A stretch of 64,000 bases of DNA from Tyto alba (Eukaryota; Chordata; Aves; Strigiformes; Tytonidae), in NCBI RefSeq assembly GCF_018691265.1, contig NW_024881283.1, forward strand, positions 6,111,731 to 6,175,730. Reading direction: 5' to 3'. Below are positions 1 through 11,800 of this stretch, piece by piece (position 1 is the first letter of the stretch; every line of letters begins with the position of its first letter). The notes beneath the pieces are model-generated. The model did not search any database. It saw only the letters and a program-made list of their open reading frames with translations, and was not told the origin of the DNA. The translations under genes were made by a program, and so were the position numbers.

Positions 1-88
1 GCCCCCCGGATCATCCGCCAGAGTCATGCTTATTTAGGGAAGGGGGGAGAAACCACACACACCCACATGATAAATTCGATCTACTTAC
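1..88 (-). other. EPB41: EPB41 intron, partial
   Basis: Begins with the donor GTAAGT at 88-83 and runs off the left edge. Nothing else is recognisable in it. Confidence 0.9.
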
Positions 89-131
89 CATGAACCTGTT
101 TTTTTATTTCTTTGGCGGGATCCAGCCATGT
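89..131 (-). CDS. EPB41: EPB41 FERM-domain 43-nt exon (TWLDPAKEIKKQVH)
   Basis: Acceptor CCTCTTACAG precedes 131 and donor GTAAGT follows 89. The 43 nt encode TWLDPAKEIKKQVH plus the first base of a Gly codon. The human counterpart reads TWLDSAKEIKKQVRG and continues VPWNFTFNVKFYPPDP in the next exon, which is outside the window. This exon is too short to be found as an open reading frame; it was recognised from sequence and phase. Confidence 0.95.
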
Positions 132-3100
132 CTGTAAGAGGATAAAAACATTCAGTTTAACAGATGTTCCAGGAACACCACAGAAAACTGCAAATTGCTA
201 AAAATACAGCAAAAAGACAACATTTGACATGAACACAGCCGTGGAAACTGGAGACAGTGCATTTTTCACAACTTTTACTCCAGTGCATGGTGCTGGTGGG
301 CGCAATTCCAACCCTTCACCTACCAGGTACTCACAGGGGAGGCACAAGGAGCAGGAATAAAAAATAAAATCAGTATATTAGGGCTGCAAGCATGTAGCAG
401 TAGGTAACACTGCAGCTACATCCAGCTACAAGGAGCACTTCTGCAACACTTTTTTTTTTCCTCTAGAACCTTTAATAATAGACAAATAGGATGTCTTCAT
501 TCATTTTAGGCACCCTATCTCCAATATCTACCCTACTCAGAACAAAGATCATCAAGACTTTCTATTATTAACTATAGTTTTTATCAGCCTAATCACCGAA
601 ATACAAGTGAAAACCTCCAATTGCTGGGGAAGGCTGGAATCTTTTACAGAAGCGTGACAAACTTATGTCTTTTAAGTATGACTCAAGTTTCTAGTAATTA
701 TCTCAGCTACAAATTTAGAAATATATCCTTCCCCCCCCACACTCTGTAATTTGGGGTTTTGTGGGATGGTGGTGCAACATAAGCCTCAAAAAAGAACTCC
801 TGCTTTTGCCAGTTTGGTGTGAGCAACAACTGGCACGTCAAGTCTGAGCCTTTCCCTTTGCAGAGGTCAGGGTCTGCCCCGCTGAAGGGGACGGCGCGGT
901 GCTAGCAGCCTTCCTGGAGAGGCTACATTAAACCACCTTCTTCATTTTCTCATGTCCTGAGCAGGATTTGGACATCCAGGTCTCCCAAGGTGAAGGAATT
1001 AACTCATTGAATCCCCCAAGCTAATCTGTCTTGGCCAGAAGGACACGTAACTTCATGGCAGGGAGACAGCGATACTTACATTTAATCTGATCTTTTTATA
1101 TGCTTGCCCCTCTAACCTATAAAACTAGGGGTACAAAGTCCATTTGAAAGGTAGACATGCCCCTTGTTGTCATTTTAGAGCCACCGTTTTAAGCAGAACA
1201 TCTCTACATCTACGCTGGTGCCACTGCAGTGATAACAGCTGGGTTTTGAGCAGCCAAGCCTGGGGTGCAGTCACACATCCTCGGCACTGGCCCTGCCTGA
1301 TCCAGCAGACAATGACAGGTACAGCAATTAACGGCACTTCTATCCACACTGCCATGAATCAGTGGGAAACAATCCTCCCTTTCAGAGCAGCATGAGCATC
1401 AAGCTCCTTCTGTGCTTACCAGCTGCTCAACCCACTGTCGCAATCTCCTATTCCCACTGTCACCCTCTGCTATTCCCATGTGGGAAAACGCCCATCCCCA
1501 AGAAGGTTTATTTCCTAAATATCAAGGTGGAAAATGCCACATACAACCCTTCCCTGTCCAGGAATACACACGTGCACCTCCACCTGCTCCACACTGCTGC
1601 GGGTAAGGTGCAGAACTCATCCATTGGTTTCCCATTAACATCATTTCTACCTGTGAACCAGCAACATGGTGTCAGGTCTTGTTTGAAGTTACAGCAGGAG
1701 AGAGATGGAGCTTCAGATTTCAAAGTTCAATGAAACATAACCAGAAAGATTAAAAAAAAAAACCAACAAACAAACCAACTTAAAAATGGTGTTTTCCCCC
1801 ATCAGAGCAAACCAGACTTTCACCAAGCAGCTTACTCTGCACTGGAGTTAAACCCATGAAAAGTGGCTTTACTCTTCTCAGCTCCCAGCTCTGGGACACA
1901 AATCTGACAAAACTATCTGTTTTCAGTCCCTACGGTTAAAAAGCTGCACAACCTCTTAGCCCTTGTCAGCTGAGGGGGAAGGAGGTACATGCTTTTGCAT
2001 TCGGAAGAATTGATGCCAGCACGCTTGGACATGAGAAGAGTCCTGGGGGTCTGGGAAATGCAACAGTGAGCACAAGTGTGAGAGGCTGAGCTGCAAACTC
2101 TTTTTGCTCTTAACTGGATCTAAAAGCACACCTATCCCTCCCTCTGCAAGCACAAAAAACTCCTAGAGTAAAAAAATCCGGGCTATATACATGGAAACAA
2201 ATTTCACATACAAGAAAATAACAAGACACCAGAGACAGCAAAACAAACCGAAGACAGAGCTCTGTCTGCTTCAGATAGTGATGGGATGTTATTTTGCCTG
2301 TGTATTAAAAATTCACACTTGCAATTATTAAGTATAATGACAAATGTCTGTCAGCCATAGTAACCTGCCCATAAGCGACTGCTGTAGGTGAAGCACAGAA
2401 CAGTCAGAATGTGGACCACTGTAACTGGTCTAAGGGATGTAAAAGTGGGCCCTTGATTTCAATTTAGCACACTTGCCTACTTTCATGAAACAGAGCTTGA
2501 GTAGTTGCATGAGTTAAAGCATAACCAAGGGTTTAAGAGGTAAGACACTGCTTGAGTCTAAACAAACAAAGACCTTCAACTGAAACCATGACTAGGAGTT
2601 TTGGTATGAAGAGTCACGTGTGTCCTTTCACAGGGTAAAGCCTCAATTCAAAACTGCTCTGCACGGCTCCAACCAAACCTTACAGAAAATGACACCAGTG
2701 CCAGGGCAGCCAGCTTTTAGTCCTGCTCACTTTGGGGAACACAGGCTCCAGGACTCTCAAGTCCACCTGCAGTGTGTCAACATTCAGGCTCATCTTCTAC
2801 AGCCTAACCTAGCAGTAAACCTCTTCTTATAATCACAATAAAAAAAAACCTGCTGCTTTTCTAGATTGAAAAAAAAAAACCTTATCTTCCCCTAACTTCC
2901 TCAGCTATAGCTTTACAAATTAACAGCATCATTTTGCAGTAAACTAATATAATGAATTTTCTTCAGGTGAAGATACAAGTTCACATAGCTTTTTTACTAA
3001 AACCCAGACTCTTGTAGTCATTTATTCACAACTTCTGCCTCTGTGATGACCCTCTTAGTCCTTTTATAGGGAGAACACCAAAAGCAGTTTTAAGAAGAAT

Positions 3101-6100
3101 TTATGTACCATCTCCTCCCTGGGGGAGATGGTCCTTCAAAAGAGCTGCACCCACCTGGGTGCAGAACAGCACACAACGGCAGCTGCTTACCCTGGAGGTT
3201 GGCGTGTCCCATATGGCCAAACCAAAGTAGTCTTCTTCCAGGAGATTGAGGTGGTCGCAGACTTTTTTAAGTAGATCCTGCCCCTTGGCGTGTTTCTGCA
3301 AATAGACAAAAGCAATTCCGTAAGAAGGACTGGGTTTTGCCTGCCCTTGTTCACAGGAGAGGCGAGAAAGGGAACATAATCAAACCACACTGTACACTGC
3401 CAAGAAGTCCTGAGTAGCTCAAAATCAGACCTCCTGCCTGTTTCTGAGCAAGTACCCCTTATAGGAAAGGCCATGAGGCATAAAATTTCAAACCAGAGAG
3501 GCAATGGGAACTGCAGCAAGTCTCTCAGCTACCACCAGCTCCGTGTCTGAAGCCCCCCCCGAGCTGAGCTTCTCAACACAATTCAATAAACACCGAAGAT
3601 CTGTATGGATGTTCCCTCCCAAAGTACATCTTACTGGACTGGTATATCCCAGCTCCAGGCTGCCAGACAATCAGGCACTGATCAAAAGATGATCAATGCA
3701 GGGTATGAAACTGCTTCTACAACCCACTGCTACAGTGTCTCATTTTGGGGGCAACCTGACTTAGCAGGGTCACAAAAGAAACAGCAGCTCAGAACCAAAG
3801 ACCATCATTTCCATGGCCTTTTCATCTACCCCATCTGCTGATGAAACCCAGCCTCTCCTGTTTTGCCTTATGCACCGAAAGCTGCTTAGCACACAACTTC
3901 CTGCCTCAAGAAATACACTGTGAATACACTTTGAGCATTTCTATTTCCTCTTTTTTTTTTATTTTTCAACCCCCTCAAATCCTGCAGAAGTGAACTGGCC
4001 CTAGGCACAGATAGCCTTTTAGTCCAAAAGCATGAAGGAAAACATCTCTGAGGCATACAACTATGGTAACCAGATGCAGCTCATTCTATTGGAGGCTCTA
4101 CTAAAAAGAAATTGCAATTCCAGTGACGCAAAATCAGCTTTACTAATGCACTGCTTGTGCCTGCATCTCTCCTTTTAGTCGTATTTGCATGGCAATTGAT
4201 CCAAGATCACAGCCTTGTTTTATTCCAGTCCTCCAGCTGTAAGGTCTTTAGTGCATACATTGTGACTCTGTAATATAGTGCATGTGTTAGCCTGGATATT
4301 TCTTAAGGAATCGGCACTTAAAGACATACAGGAATTAAAAACCTTCCATGGCCATCAATTGAAAAGGATGTCTGAAAGCACTTCTTGGATAAAGGCATTT
4401 GTGCTGGTCTTTGCCTACACCTGTGCAATTCCTTCCCAATTAAATGCTGGTCTTTGCCTACACTTTTGCAATTCCTTCCCGATTAAGTCTCAATAAATTC
4501 TCAAAATGATACAGTAGGATTATATCAGCGTTAAACTAAGGTTACTTGTCAAGTCAAGAGGGTCTCACCAACACAGCAGCCCCTCCTAATCCTCTCTGCA
4601 GTGCCCACCGCGACCCTCGGGACCTACAGAAAGAGACTTCTAACATCCTGCTCAAGTCAGGACCAACCACACCGCCAGCAGCTCTCCTGCCAACACTGTC
4701 CGCACAGCCTGCCAGTATTTGAAGGCACAGCTGCAGCAAACTCACGCACGGAGCCACTGCAGGCTGTCACCAGCATTTTGGGGAACAGCTTCTTTTTGGG
4801 GGCTGTGTACAAAATCCCCAGCAAAGGGGCAGGCGATCGGGGCAGTGACGCTCCGAGCTGATCCCAGGCAGTAACAGCAGCAACGCCGTCACACAAACAG
4901 CCAGCGCTGACCTACTTGCCCAGGATCACCCAAGGTAACTGCTTTCACAAGGAGCCCTGTGCCCAGATACCCTCTCCTGGCCCATTTAGCCAGAGGGACT
5001 GGGGAAAAACAACCTGAGGGGAATATGTTCTAATGGCGAGTACCAGATTATTAATATTCCGGACAAGCACTTCAATACTGAAATGGGCATTTTTGCTAGC
5101 TTTTTATTGCCCTGACAGCAAGGCAGCCCTGTGAGAGAATGCACAAAATAAAGCAGAAGAAAAGCTCTCAGATTAAGGGTTTTGCATGGCTGTAAATCAA
5201 CATAATAATTTTAAATTGTTTACTGCAAATATATTTAACTGTAGGCAAAACACAGCATGTTTTTCTTTATATCCAAGCTCCAGGAGTTATGTTAGCCAGC
5301 AGCCAGATAGGTGAAGGAACCTTGGGTGAGCAGAAAAATCACAAATCAACCTGACAATTCGTTTTATTCAAAGGAAAGGAGCAGAAGATATTTACACAAT
5401 CCCAGCCTAACACAAAAACCTTAATTCTAGTCTGGGATACAAAACGAGAGAGAAGATGAACAGCAAGTAAGATTTTTTTTTTTTTTAAACTGCCCTCCAC
5501 CCTTACACAGCAAGGTACCCTGAAAATTGTAGAACAAATAAAAAAAAATTCCTAAGTACCCAGAGATTTTTACAACGCACAAAGTTGTTATAGCTTAGAG
5601 CAATACTGTTCTGCAGTAAAGCCTGTCATGTAATTCACTGGCAGCAAATTAGGCCGCTATTAAATTGTGTTTGTGGCGATTTTTTAAGGGGGAGGAAAAG
5701 GGAGAGGTAAAAAAGGCACAGCAGAAACAAACCCCAAGACTACTTACATCCACGGCGCACTCAAAAATGGTGTCATCCAGCAAGACGACTTTGCAGTACA
5801 TGTTTCTGTGTCTTTTTACTGCTTTCTGGGCAGCTTTCAAATCCTTCTCTGCTTTGGTCTCCGGAGTCTCTTGTTTTGGCTCTGGCTTGGCACACTCTTC
5901 CTTCGCTTCCCCTCCTTCCTTGTCCCCGAGGTCTTTGCTCGCCGGCTCCTGGTCGTCCCTCCTCTCCTCCTGCGCAGGCTGAAACCCCCAAATCACCCAA
6001 GGTGCAATTTAGATGTGTCAAGCAAAAAAAACCTGACATGAAACAAGCACTGCATAGGTAGGGCTGGGATCTCACCCCAGAATTAGTATATCCGAGTTAA

Positions 6101-8797
6101 ATGTGTAACCCAGGACCTGAAGCAGCAGCTTGGGTGAGAACTGTAATGATATTAATTTTTAAAGCCCTTCAAGTCATTCTCAAGTCTTCATTTAATAAAG
6201 GATGTAATAAAAAATAAAAAAGGGTTGATTAAAGAAATCAGGGCAGATTTCATCATGCAAATCTTCATGGTCTTAACAAAAATCACCTTCTGGACTAGTA
6301 AGTTTTTCCCCTCCTGGGCCAGACACCCAACACACCCACTGCACGGGCCTCCGCGCTCCCACTGCCACCCTGGGCGACGGGTTTTGCTCCAGTGCCACCA
6401 GCCCTCAGTATGGCAGCAGTGGCATTAAAAGGGGGGGGTCAGTGCTGAGATTTCATGGCCATCTGAGTTGATCAAGCAGCTCTCTGCCTCCAAAAAGGGA
6501 AGGCAGGCTTCACATCACTCTCCCTTTGCCTACTGAAGCACTTTGTAAGCCAGTTTAATTCACTAAAATAGGAGAAAGAGATGCAGTTTGCGGGCAGGAG
6601 GAGGAAGGAAGCTGTGTTTTTTTTCCCACTGCCATTTCAGCAAGTTAAAGGAGTTCACAGCAGGCTCTGACAAGTGCTGGAAGTGGCTTGATGCAGCAGG
6701 AGCACGCAGCCGTGGCAGAGGAAGAGCAAAACCCTGTCTTTTCAGCCCATCGCATCTCATGAAATCACACCCAGGCACAACTGCACGGAGGTATTTAAAA
6801 ACTAAATAATGTCCGCAAGCTGCTGACTTCTGTTCCAGCAGGGCCGGGACAATTAGGAGCAGGGAATCAGTCAAAGCTCGTAATGCCCATCGGTCAGCAT
6901 TTATCAAACAGGCAGCACCTCGCAAATGCTTTCACAGCAAAAATATCTGCCGAGTGTCACAGTTCAAAAAGCCACTGACATTGATCTAAAATAAGAACTA
7001 AAAAAAAAAGGCACAAATGCTTCATTTGAAATGAACAGTCCATGGTGAAGGAAGGCTGTGGGTGCACACTCACATGCACTCAGAAGCAGCAAATCACAGT
7101 TAAGCATGCATTTCCTCTTGAAGATGTGATTTCAGGGTTGAAATTGCATGAAAATTTCCAGCTCCTCCCCATTCTGCTAATTCCAACTTTTAGAGGTACA
7201 AAACACAATCAGAGATCATCACATGACTTTCACAGGCTCAGAAATTTGGGTAAAGAAAGAAAAAAGTGTTACCTACTACCTTTTCTACAACTTCGTAATT
7301 TTAAGGAGGTGGATTTACAATTACTGCCTACAGTTAGCAATGCTCTAACTTGTAAAGTATTGCTCCAAAAGTCAGAGTTTGCAGATATGTAATACCTCGC
7401 TGGGGTCCGTTAAAAACTTAAGGCGGCGGGGTAATTCATTCAGATTTTCACACAAATGTGCTATGATTATAGCTATAGACACAGATTGGCTGGGTGGTAA
7501 GAAATCCCCATCTCAGGAGAAAGCGCACCCCGCCTTCCTCTAACTCCAGACAGCCGCACACGTAACAGCAGAGCTGCAATTACCCAAGTAGTAAGAGCGG
7601 TCATCCAATACCCCCCAAATCAATAAGTAGCTGCAGCCTTGTGAATGTCTCCCGGGGGGGAGAGTCTGCCTCAGTTTCTACCACGCTTTAAAAACTTTAA
7701 ATTTTGCATGAAAAATGACCCTGGCTGTAAAGAGTAGACCCCAGATGGCTACTAGGAGCTGGGCTCAGCCCACGTGCTGTGCAGAAATCCCTGTCTACAC
7801 GATGCATAAGCAGAAAATATTTGTATTTGGCAGGCTCAGCACCAGCCCAGGCTGAACAGATGACCATGTCCTGAAATGCCAACGCTTGTGATCCCTGAAG
7901 TTGAAGAAACCCTTTCCCAAATCCATGTCCTCTTGCAATCTCCACCTCACACCACTGACCTGCCTTTATTCTACACACACCAAGGACATCCTGACAAGCA
8001 ACCGTGAATTATGTTATGAATTATGAGTCTGAACCCTAGTTCTGATATGACTTCCCATGCCTCAGCTGAGTAAAGAGTCAGAACGGGGCATTTTGAGTTA
8101 TGCTGTGAAGCGTGAGCACAATTTCAGCAGCAGGTACTGTGCAAGACAGTCTGCTAATGGAATGAAAGAGTGAGAAGCACACAGTGCCACACAGGGAGCT
8201 GACAGCCTTTTTAGCATCTCATGAGTTTTTCTGATCAAGCTTACCAGCCTAGGATATGAAGTTTTTATAGTTTTGGCTAAAAGACACATTTTCAAGAGCA
8301 GAAGGGAATTTGCCACATGGAACAAAGTGTTTTACCTGTGTTTCTGCACTGCTTAAGGAATGGAGATCTAGTGATGGATCAGTTTTGAGCTCAGGCTCAG
8401 GAGCTGCAATTGGGGCTTTCACCAAGATGTCTTCATCAGGGCTGGCTCCTAATCCTGGGTCTTTCTGGTCACCTCCCGCCTCTCTAGGAGCATCAGTGTC
8501 TTTGTCCTCTTCTGACACCTGAGACTTGGGCCTCCTGAGAAAGGATGAGAACAGGCGGGAGAGACCCCGGCCCTCGGAGGTGCGGCGCTCCTTCTTGCTC
8601 TGCTCCTCGTGCGTGGGTGTATCACCGTTGGAGGCCGCCTGCTTCTGCCCCACTGCAGCCTGTCCCTCCGACGTCTGCTGAGCCCCTTCCTCTAGGGAAG
8701 CCTCTTGCTTTTGTGTTTCAGAAGCTCCTTCCTCCTCCTTGGTTTGCTGCTGATCCGAATTGTCGGCGTCTGCCGCTGGACTCTTCTCTGTTGTCAT
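89..8797 (-). CDS. EPB41: EPB41, erythrocyte membrane protein 4.1 (4.1R), 5' coding exons; partial, continues left of base 1
   Basis: Protein 4.1R links spectrin-actin to glycophorin C and band 3 in the red-cell membrane skeleton and scaffolds membrane proteins in other cells. Four exons on the minus strand join in phase: 8797-8336, 5978-5748, 3295-3191 and 131-89. They encode 280 full codons plus one base. The first 213 residues are an acidic, low-complexity headpiece with blocks almost identical to mammalian 4.1R, such as ASNGDTPTHE, GLSRLFSSFL and APIAAPEPELKTDPSLDLHS. The FERM domain follows, starting around MYCKVVLLDD and continuing with the family signature LNLLEEDYFGLAIWD and TWLDPAKEIKKQ. 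These strings separate 4.1R from 4.1G, 4.1N and 4.1B. The rest of FERM, the spectrin-actin-binding domain and the C-terminal domain must lie left of the window. Identity rests on remembered family sequence; confidence is very high. Confidence 0.97.
132..3190 (-). other. EPB41: EPB41 intron between the FERM exons at 3191-3295 and 89-131
   Basis: About 3.06 kb with GT and AG ends. It is AT-leaning, with short A runs near 1752 and 2868. Open reading frames of 60-120 codons here (for example 1362-1733 plus) have no family resemblance. I see no gene, CpG island or mobile element. Confidence 0.85.
3191..3295 (-). CDS. EPB41: EPB41 FERM-domain exon (KHAKGQ...TSR)
   Basis: Acceptor TATTTGCAG precedes 3295 and donor GTAAGC follows 3191. 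The length is 105 nt, 35 codons, phase 0. It encodes KHAKGQDLLKKVCDHLNLL, then EEDYFGLAIWDTPTSR. This is the part of the F1 lobe that is most conserved across the 4.1 family. Human has KRVCEH and DNATSK at the few differing positions. Confidence 0.97.
3296..5747 (-). other. EPB41: EPB41 intron upstream of the KHAKGQ exon
   Basis: About 2.45 kb with canonical ends. It contains a 43-bp tandem duplication at 4402-4487 and a moderately GC-rich patch at about 4560-4920. No further exon was recognised. Confidence 0.85.
4402..4487. repeat. 43-bp direct tandem duplication, two copies
   Basis: The segment starting TGCTGGTCTTTGCCTACAC at 4402 is repeated from 4445. It ends in CAATTCCTTCCCAATTAAA in the first copy and CAATTCCTTCCCGATTAAG in the second, with a few substitutions. 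It lies in an EPB41 intron. Confidence 0.9.
5748..5978 (-). CDS. EPB41: EPB41 exon carrying AUG-2; end of headpiece and start of FERM F1
   Basis: Acceptor TTTCAG precedes 5978 and donor GTAAGT follows 5748. The length is 231 nt, 77 codons, phase 0 at both ends. It starts PAQEERRDDQEP, runs through an acidic Lys/Glu-rich segment, and ends KRHRNMYCKVVLLDDTIFEC plus AVD. The last 18 codons open the ubiquitin-like F1 lobe of FERM. Human 4.1R has the same boundaries (PAQEE at the start, VVE at the end). The final residue here is Asp where human has Glu. Confidence 0.96.
5799..5801 (-). other. EPB41: AUG-2, internal start of the 80-kDa 4.1R isoform
   Basis: The codon ATG (plus-strand CAT at 5799-5801) encodes the Met of RNMYCKVV. 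In mammals this methionine starts the mature erythroid 80-kDa protein. It is the first in-frame Met after AUG-1, because neither the 154-codon exon nor the first 59 codons of this exon contain another. Skipping AUG-1 would therefore lead cleanly to this start. Confidence 0.85.
5979..8335 (-). other. EPB41: EPB41 intron between the AUG-1 exon and the AUG-2 exon
   Basis: About 2.36 kb. No extra coding exon of the headpiece was found; the protein joins ...SAETQ to PAQEE... exactly as in the canonical mammalian form. Otherwise unremarkable sequence with a G run near 6431. Confidence 0.85.
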
Positions 8798-8804
8798 GAT
8801 GATG
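8336..8804 (-). CDS. EPB41: EPB41 first coding exon (AUG-1 exon)
   Basis: The acceptor CTCTCTTACAG precedes base 8804. Seven non-coding bases follow, then ATG at 8797-8795, and the exon ends at 8336 before donor GTAAAA. It gives 154 codons in phase 0, beginning MTTEKSPAADADNSD and ending SLSSAETQ. This is the long N-terminal extension found only in the 135-kDa class of 4.1R isoforms. It is rich in Glu, Gln, Ser and Lys, has no predicted fold that I can see, and has no internal methionine. The start matches the universal 4.1-family opening MTTE. A longer in-frame reading begins at 8821, but those codons lie in the intron upstream of the acceptor. Confidence 0.97.
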
Positions 8805-8806
8805 CT
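8787..8806 (-). promoter_or_regulatory. EPB41: Tandem 3' splice sites 17 nt apart that include or exclude AUG-1
   Basis: Seen directly: one AG ends at 8805 (CTTACAG) and a second ends at 8788 (ACAACAG). The 17 nt between them contain AUG-1. In mammalian 4.1R, as I recall the published work, exon 1A transcripts use a weak proximal acceptor that skips AUG-1, while exon 1B transcripts use the distal one. The same geometry is present here. Use of the proximal site is inferred, not shown. Confidence 0.65.
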
Positions 8807-11800
8807 GTAAGAGAGGTTCAAAAGGTCTCAATGAAGAGTTTTTCAATATTCAAGTCTGCATTAAGCTATTCAAACCAAGCCACAAGCACAGACACACCAT
8901 ATTCTCCAGTCACACACCCCTGTCCTGCCAACTCCAGCCTACAAAATCATTAAGAGCAAAATCATTCATTTTGCTAAGGTTTGCTTTGATAGAAACATCT
9001 CTATCAACATTTGCCCATATGTCTTCCACCATTTGGACAACATTGATTCCAAACTGCTGAATGCCCTGGCACCAGGTCTGCAGCCTGGCAAGAGCAAACG
9101 ATTAAAAAATGGAAACAAGATTAGGGAAAGCAGAGGAGGTGGCGGAGGGTCTTGTTCCACGGGGCTGTCCTGAGGTCCTCTCTTCCTCCAAGTCCCTGTT
9201 TCCCCCTGGCAGCACTGGCTGTGGGAGCGGAGCAGATGAGGACACACGCATGACCAAGCAACCCTCCTCCATGCCAAAACCCCAAGCAGCCTGCAATGGC
9301 TTGCAGCATCAAAACACCCTTTACCACCACTGCAACTGGAAGGAGAAATCTGCTGCTTGAGAGAAAACTCATACAGCCAATGAGAGTCAAAAACTGCATG
9401 GCCACAAATTTTAACAGCTGCTCACTTGTAAATGTCCCTGAAAGAGGCCACAGATCCTCACCATGAACTAAAAAGGGGGGGATCTAGACATGAAAAAACA
9501 CACTGCTGCTCTGCTTGGGACCATTCTCATCAGTGTTCATCAGCTTTGTTGATCTGCACAAGACAGGTCCAGTGGAGCCAAGCAAGCTTCAGGATTCGTG
9601 AGATCTTTGCACTGCACGCTGGAAAAATGTAAAACAAAAAGGCTTCCAAATAATCTCCATAACAGAGAGCAGAGCCTGTGCTACTAAACTGATGCAACGT
9701 TTATTTCAACTTTAGCCTGAGCTGTTGACACAAAAAGATGGAAATCACATGGGAAGAATATCTATTTAAGGTATAAAGAGGACCCAAAATAATCATGCTT
9801 TAGAGAGGATAGAACTAATCTTTGGGTGTTGCATCACATGTATCTGCAGCAATAAATTGCCACTGCTTACACAGAACAAAGAACATATAATCCAATATGC
9901 CTTTCAATCCCTCCTAGCCCAAGCCTCGGCATACAAATATCTGCTCAAAAAACATACTTAAAATTAAGAAACATTTCAAGATGTCACCCTCCTATATATT
10001 ATTGCATTCAACAATTTTAATTTAATTCATCCTGATTGCCAAAATAACAAGAGTGCTTGAAAGAGAAAAGCCCTCTCCTAGCCTTCCAAAGTACTCTTCC
10101 CTCACATTTAATGCAAAAGCTTAATATTATTCCTAATGCTGTGGTTAAAACAAAGCAGCTCCAGAGACCTTCACTGAATTTGTTTCTCCAGCAGTGCAAA
10201 TTTCCTGAGTTTAGCAGGTTTGTTTTGGATTTGGTTTTGCCTTTTTGGGTTTTTTTTTTGCAATAAGGGCTTTTGGAAAAGCAGGGATGGTAACCCACAG
10301 GGTCTGCTCCCACCCGAGTGATCTGGAGCTGCATCAGATTTGGGACAGGATCTCTGAAACCTCTTCACTTGGACTCAGTCCCACCAGCCAGCTTTGGGGA
10401 CGAGCTGCAGGGCCCACTTGAGCCTGGTCTCCTGTAGAAGTCAAGTTTAAGGCATCACACTCTACATGCGACCATCTGCTTGGTGAGCTGCTCTGGGTTT
10501 CTCCAAACATCACGGAGAGGTGGAGGCCACTGAAACAGCAGCTTTCTACCTGCACTGAGAAAACAGGGATCCAAGCAGGCAGCCTGCACAGGCATCCACG
10601 GGCTCCTGAAACACCAGGGACATCCCAAGGCAAAGATGGTGATGAAACTCAGATGTGGCAAGGCTCTGAGCTAGATGAAGATGCAAATGTGCAGAAAACC
10701 ACACTGCATTGGTACTCCTCCTCCAGTGCTTTGCACAGGAGAAAACAGAACACCTTGGCGTAACCCAACCAAGGCAGCGAGAGCACCCCAGGGTAATTCT
10801 CCAAATTGCTTTTGAGTTGGGCATTATGTCACCTCATTTCCCCCAAAGTCTTGCAGGAGTTTGTTTTTGTAGGATTATCATAAAACAGGAACTGCAAGAA
10901 AGCTGTAAAATCCAAGTTAAATGAAAGTCTACAGCAGATTCATGCAGCACCCAGGTGGCTCCCACCACCACCCTTGGGGAGGGGGCAGCTCATGCCTGCT
11001 GATTGTGCAGAATTTCCTTTTCCACTAAATCAGAAATGTCAACAAGAAGGCAAAGGAAGTTAAACCCAACCACACACGAGACATGAGAGCTCTCAAACCA
11101 ATGGCTCACCACGCACAGAGTACACACCATACAGTGAATACAATAAAGCTGCAAATAGCAGCAAACTAAAAGGGTGAGGGATGGCCGCCAGTTCGCAGGG
11201 GCAGAATTGAGGTTACTGCTGCTTTAGCAGGGCCAAAGCAGGATTATGGTGCGAGTGGGGTCTGCGGTTTGGTTCAGGAGAGGTTTGGAAGGGGCTGGGG
11301 GAGTTAAGGGGCAGCAATCAGTTTGCAGCTGGCAGCACATGGGTCATTTGCCTCTGCAGCTCTTATTGATGTTTCTCTTCCTGCCATGATCCCTCGCTAG
11401 GGATGCTGCCGGCCCCATAAGCAACTCAGGGTGTCATCTGCAAAGACACCCCAGCCACCATGAAGCCAATTCAATCACTCAACTACTCCCCAAAAAACTC
11501 CTAGAGATGCTACAAGGCAGTGCAGGGTGCAAAGAACTGTGTTCAGCCAAACGCACATCACCCCAATCCCATGATGCAGGACAGACTCACCATGGCCAGC
11601 TCCCAGGGCAAAGCTCCTGGTGCCCCGGCACGCACGGAGCGGGAAGGACGCATTGCAAAACTGACAATAGCGAGCTCCCTTCTGCACCAGCTGCCAAAGC
11701 AGCCTGCTTTGTAGTTGCTTCCCACTGTGTTTGTTTTGAATAAATACATTTGCAAGAATCATTATCAAAACACACAGCATTGGAAGCGTGTTGCTCTTAA

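Noticed and set aside
8798..8821. Upstream in-frame ATG at 8821 extending the EPB41 reading frame by eight codons
   Set aside because: The extra codons cover the intron's pyrimidine tract and acceptor CTCTCTTACAG; the family starts at MTTE.
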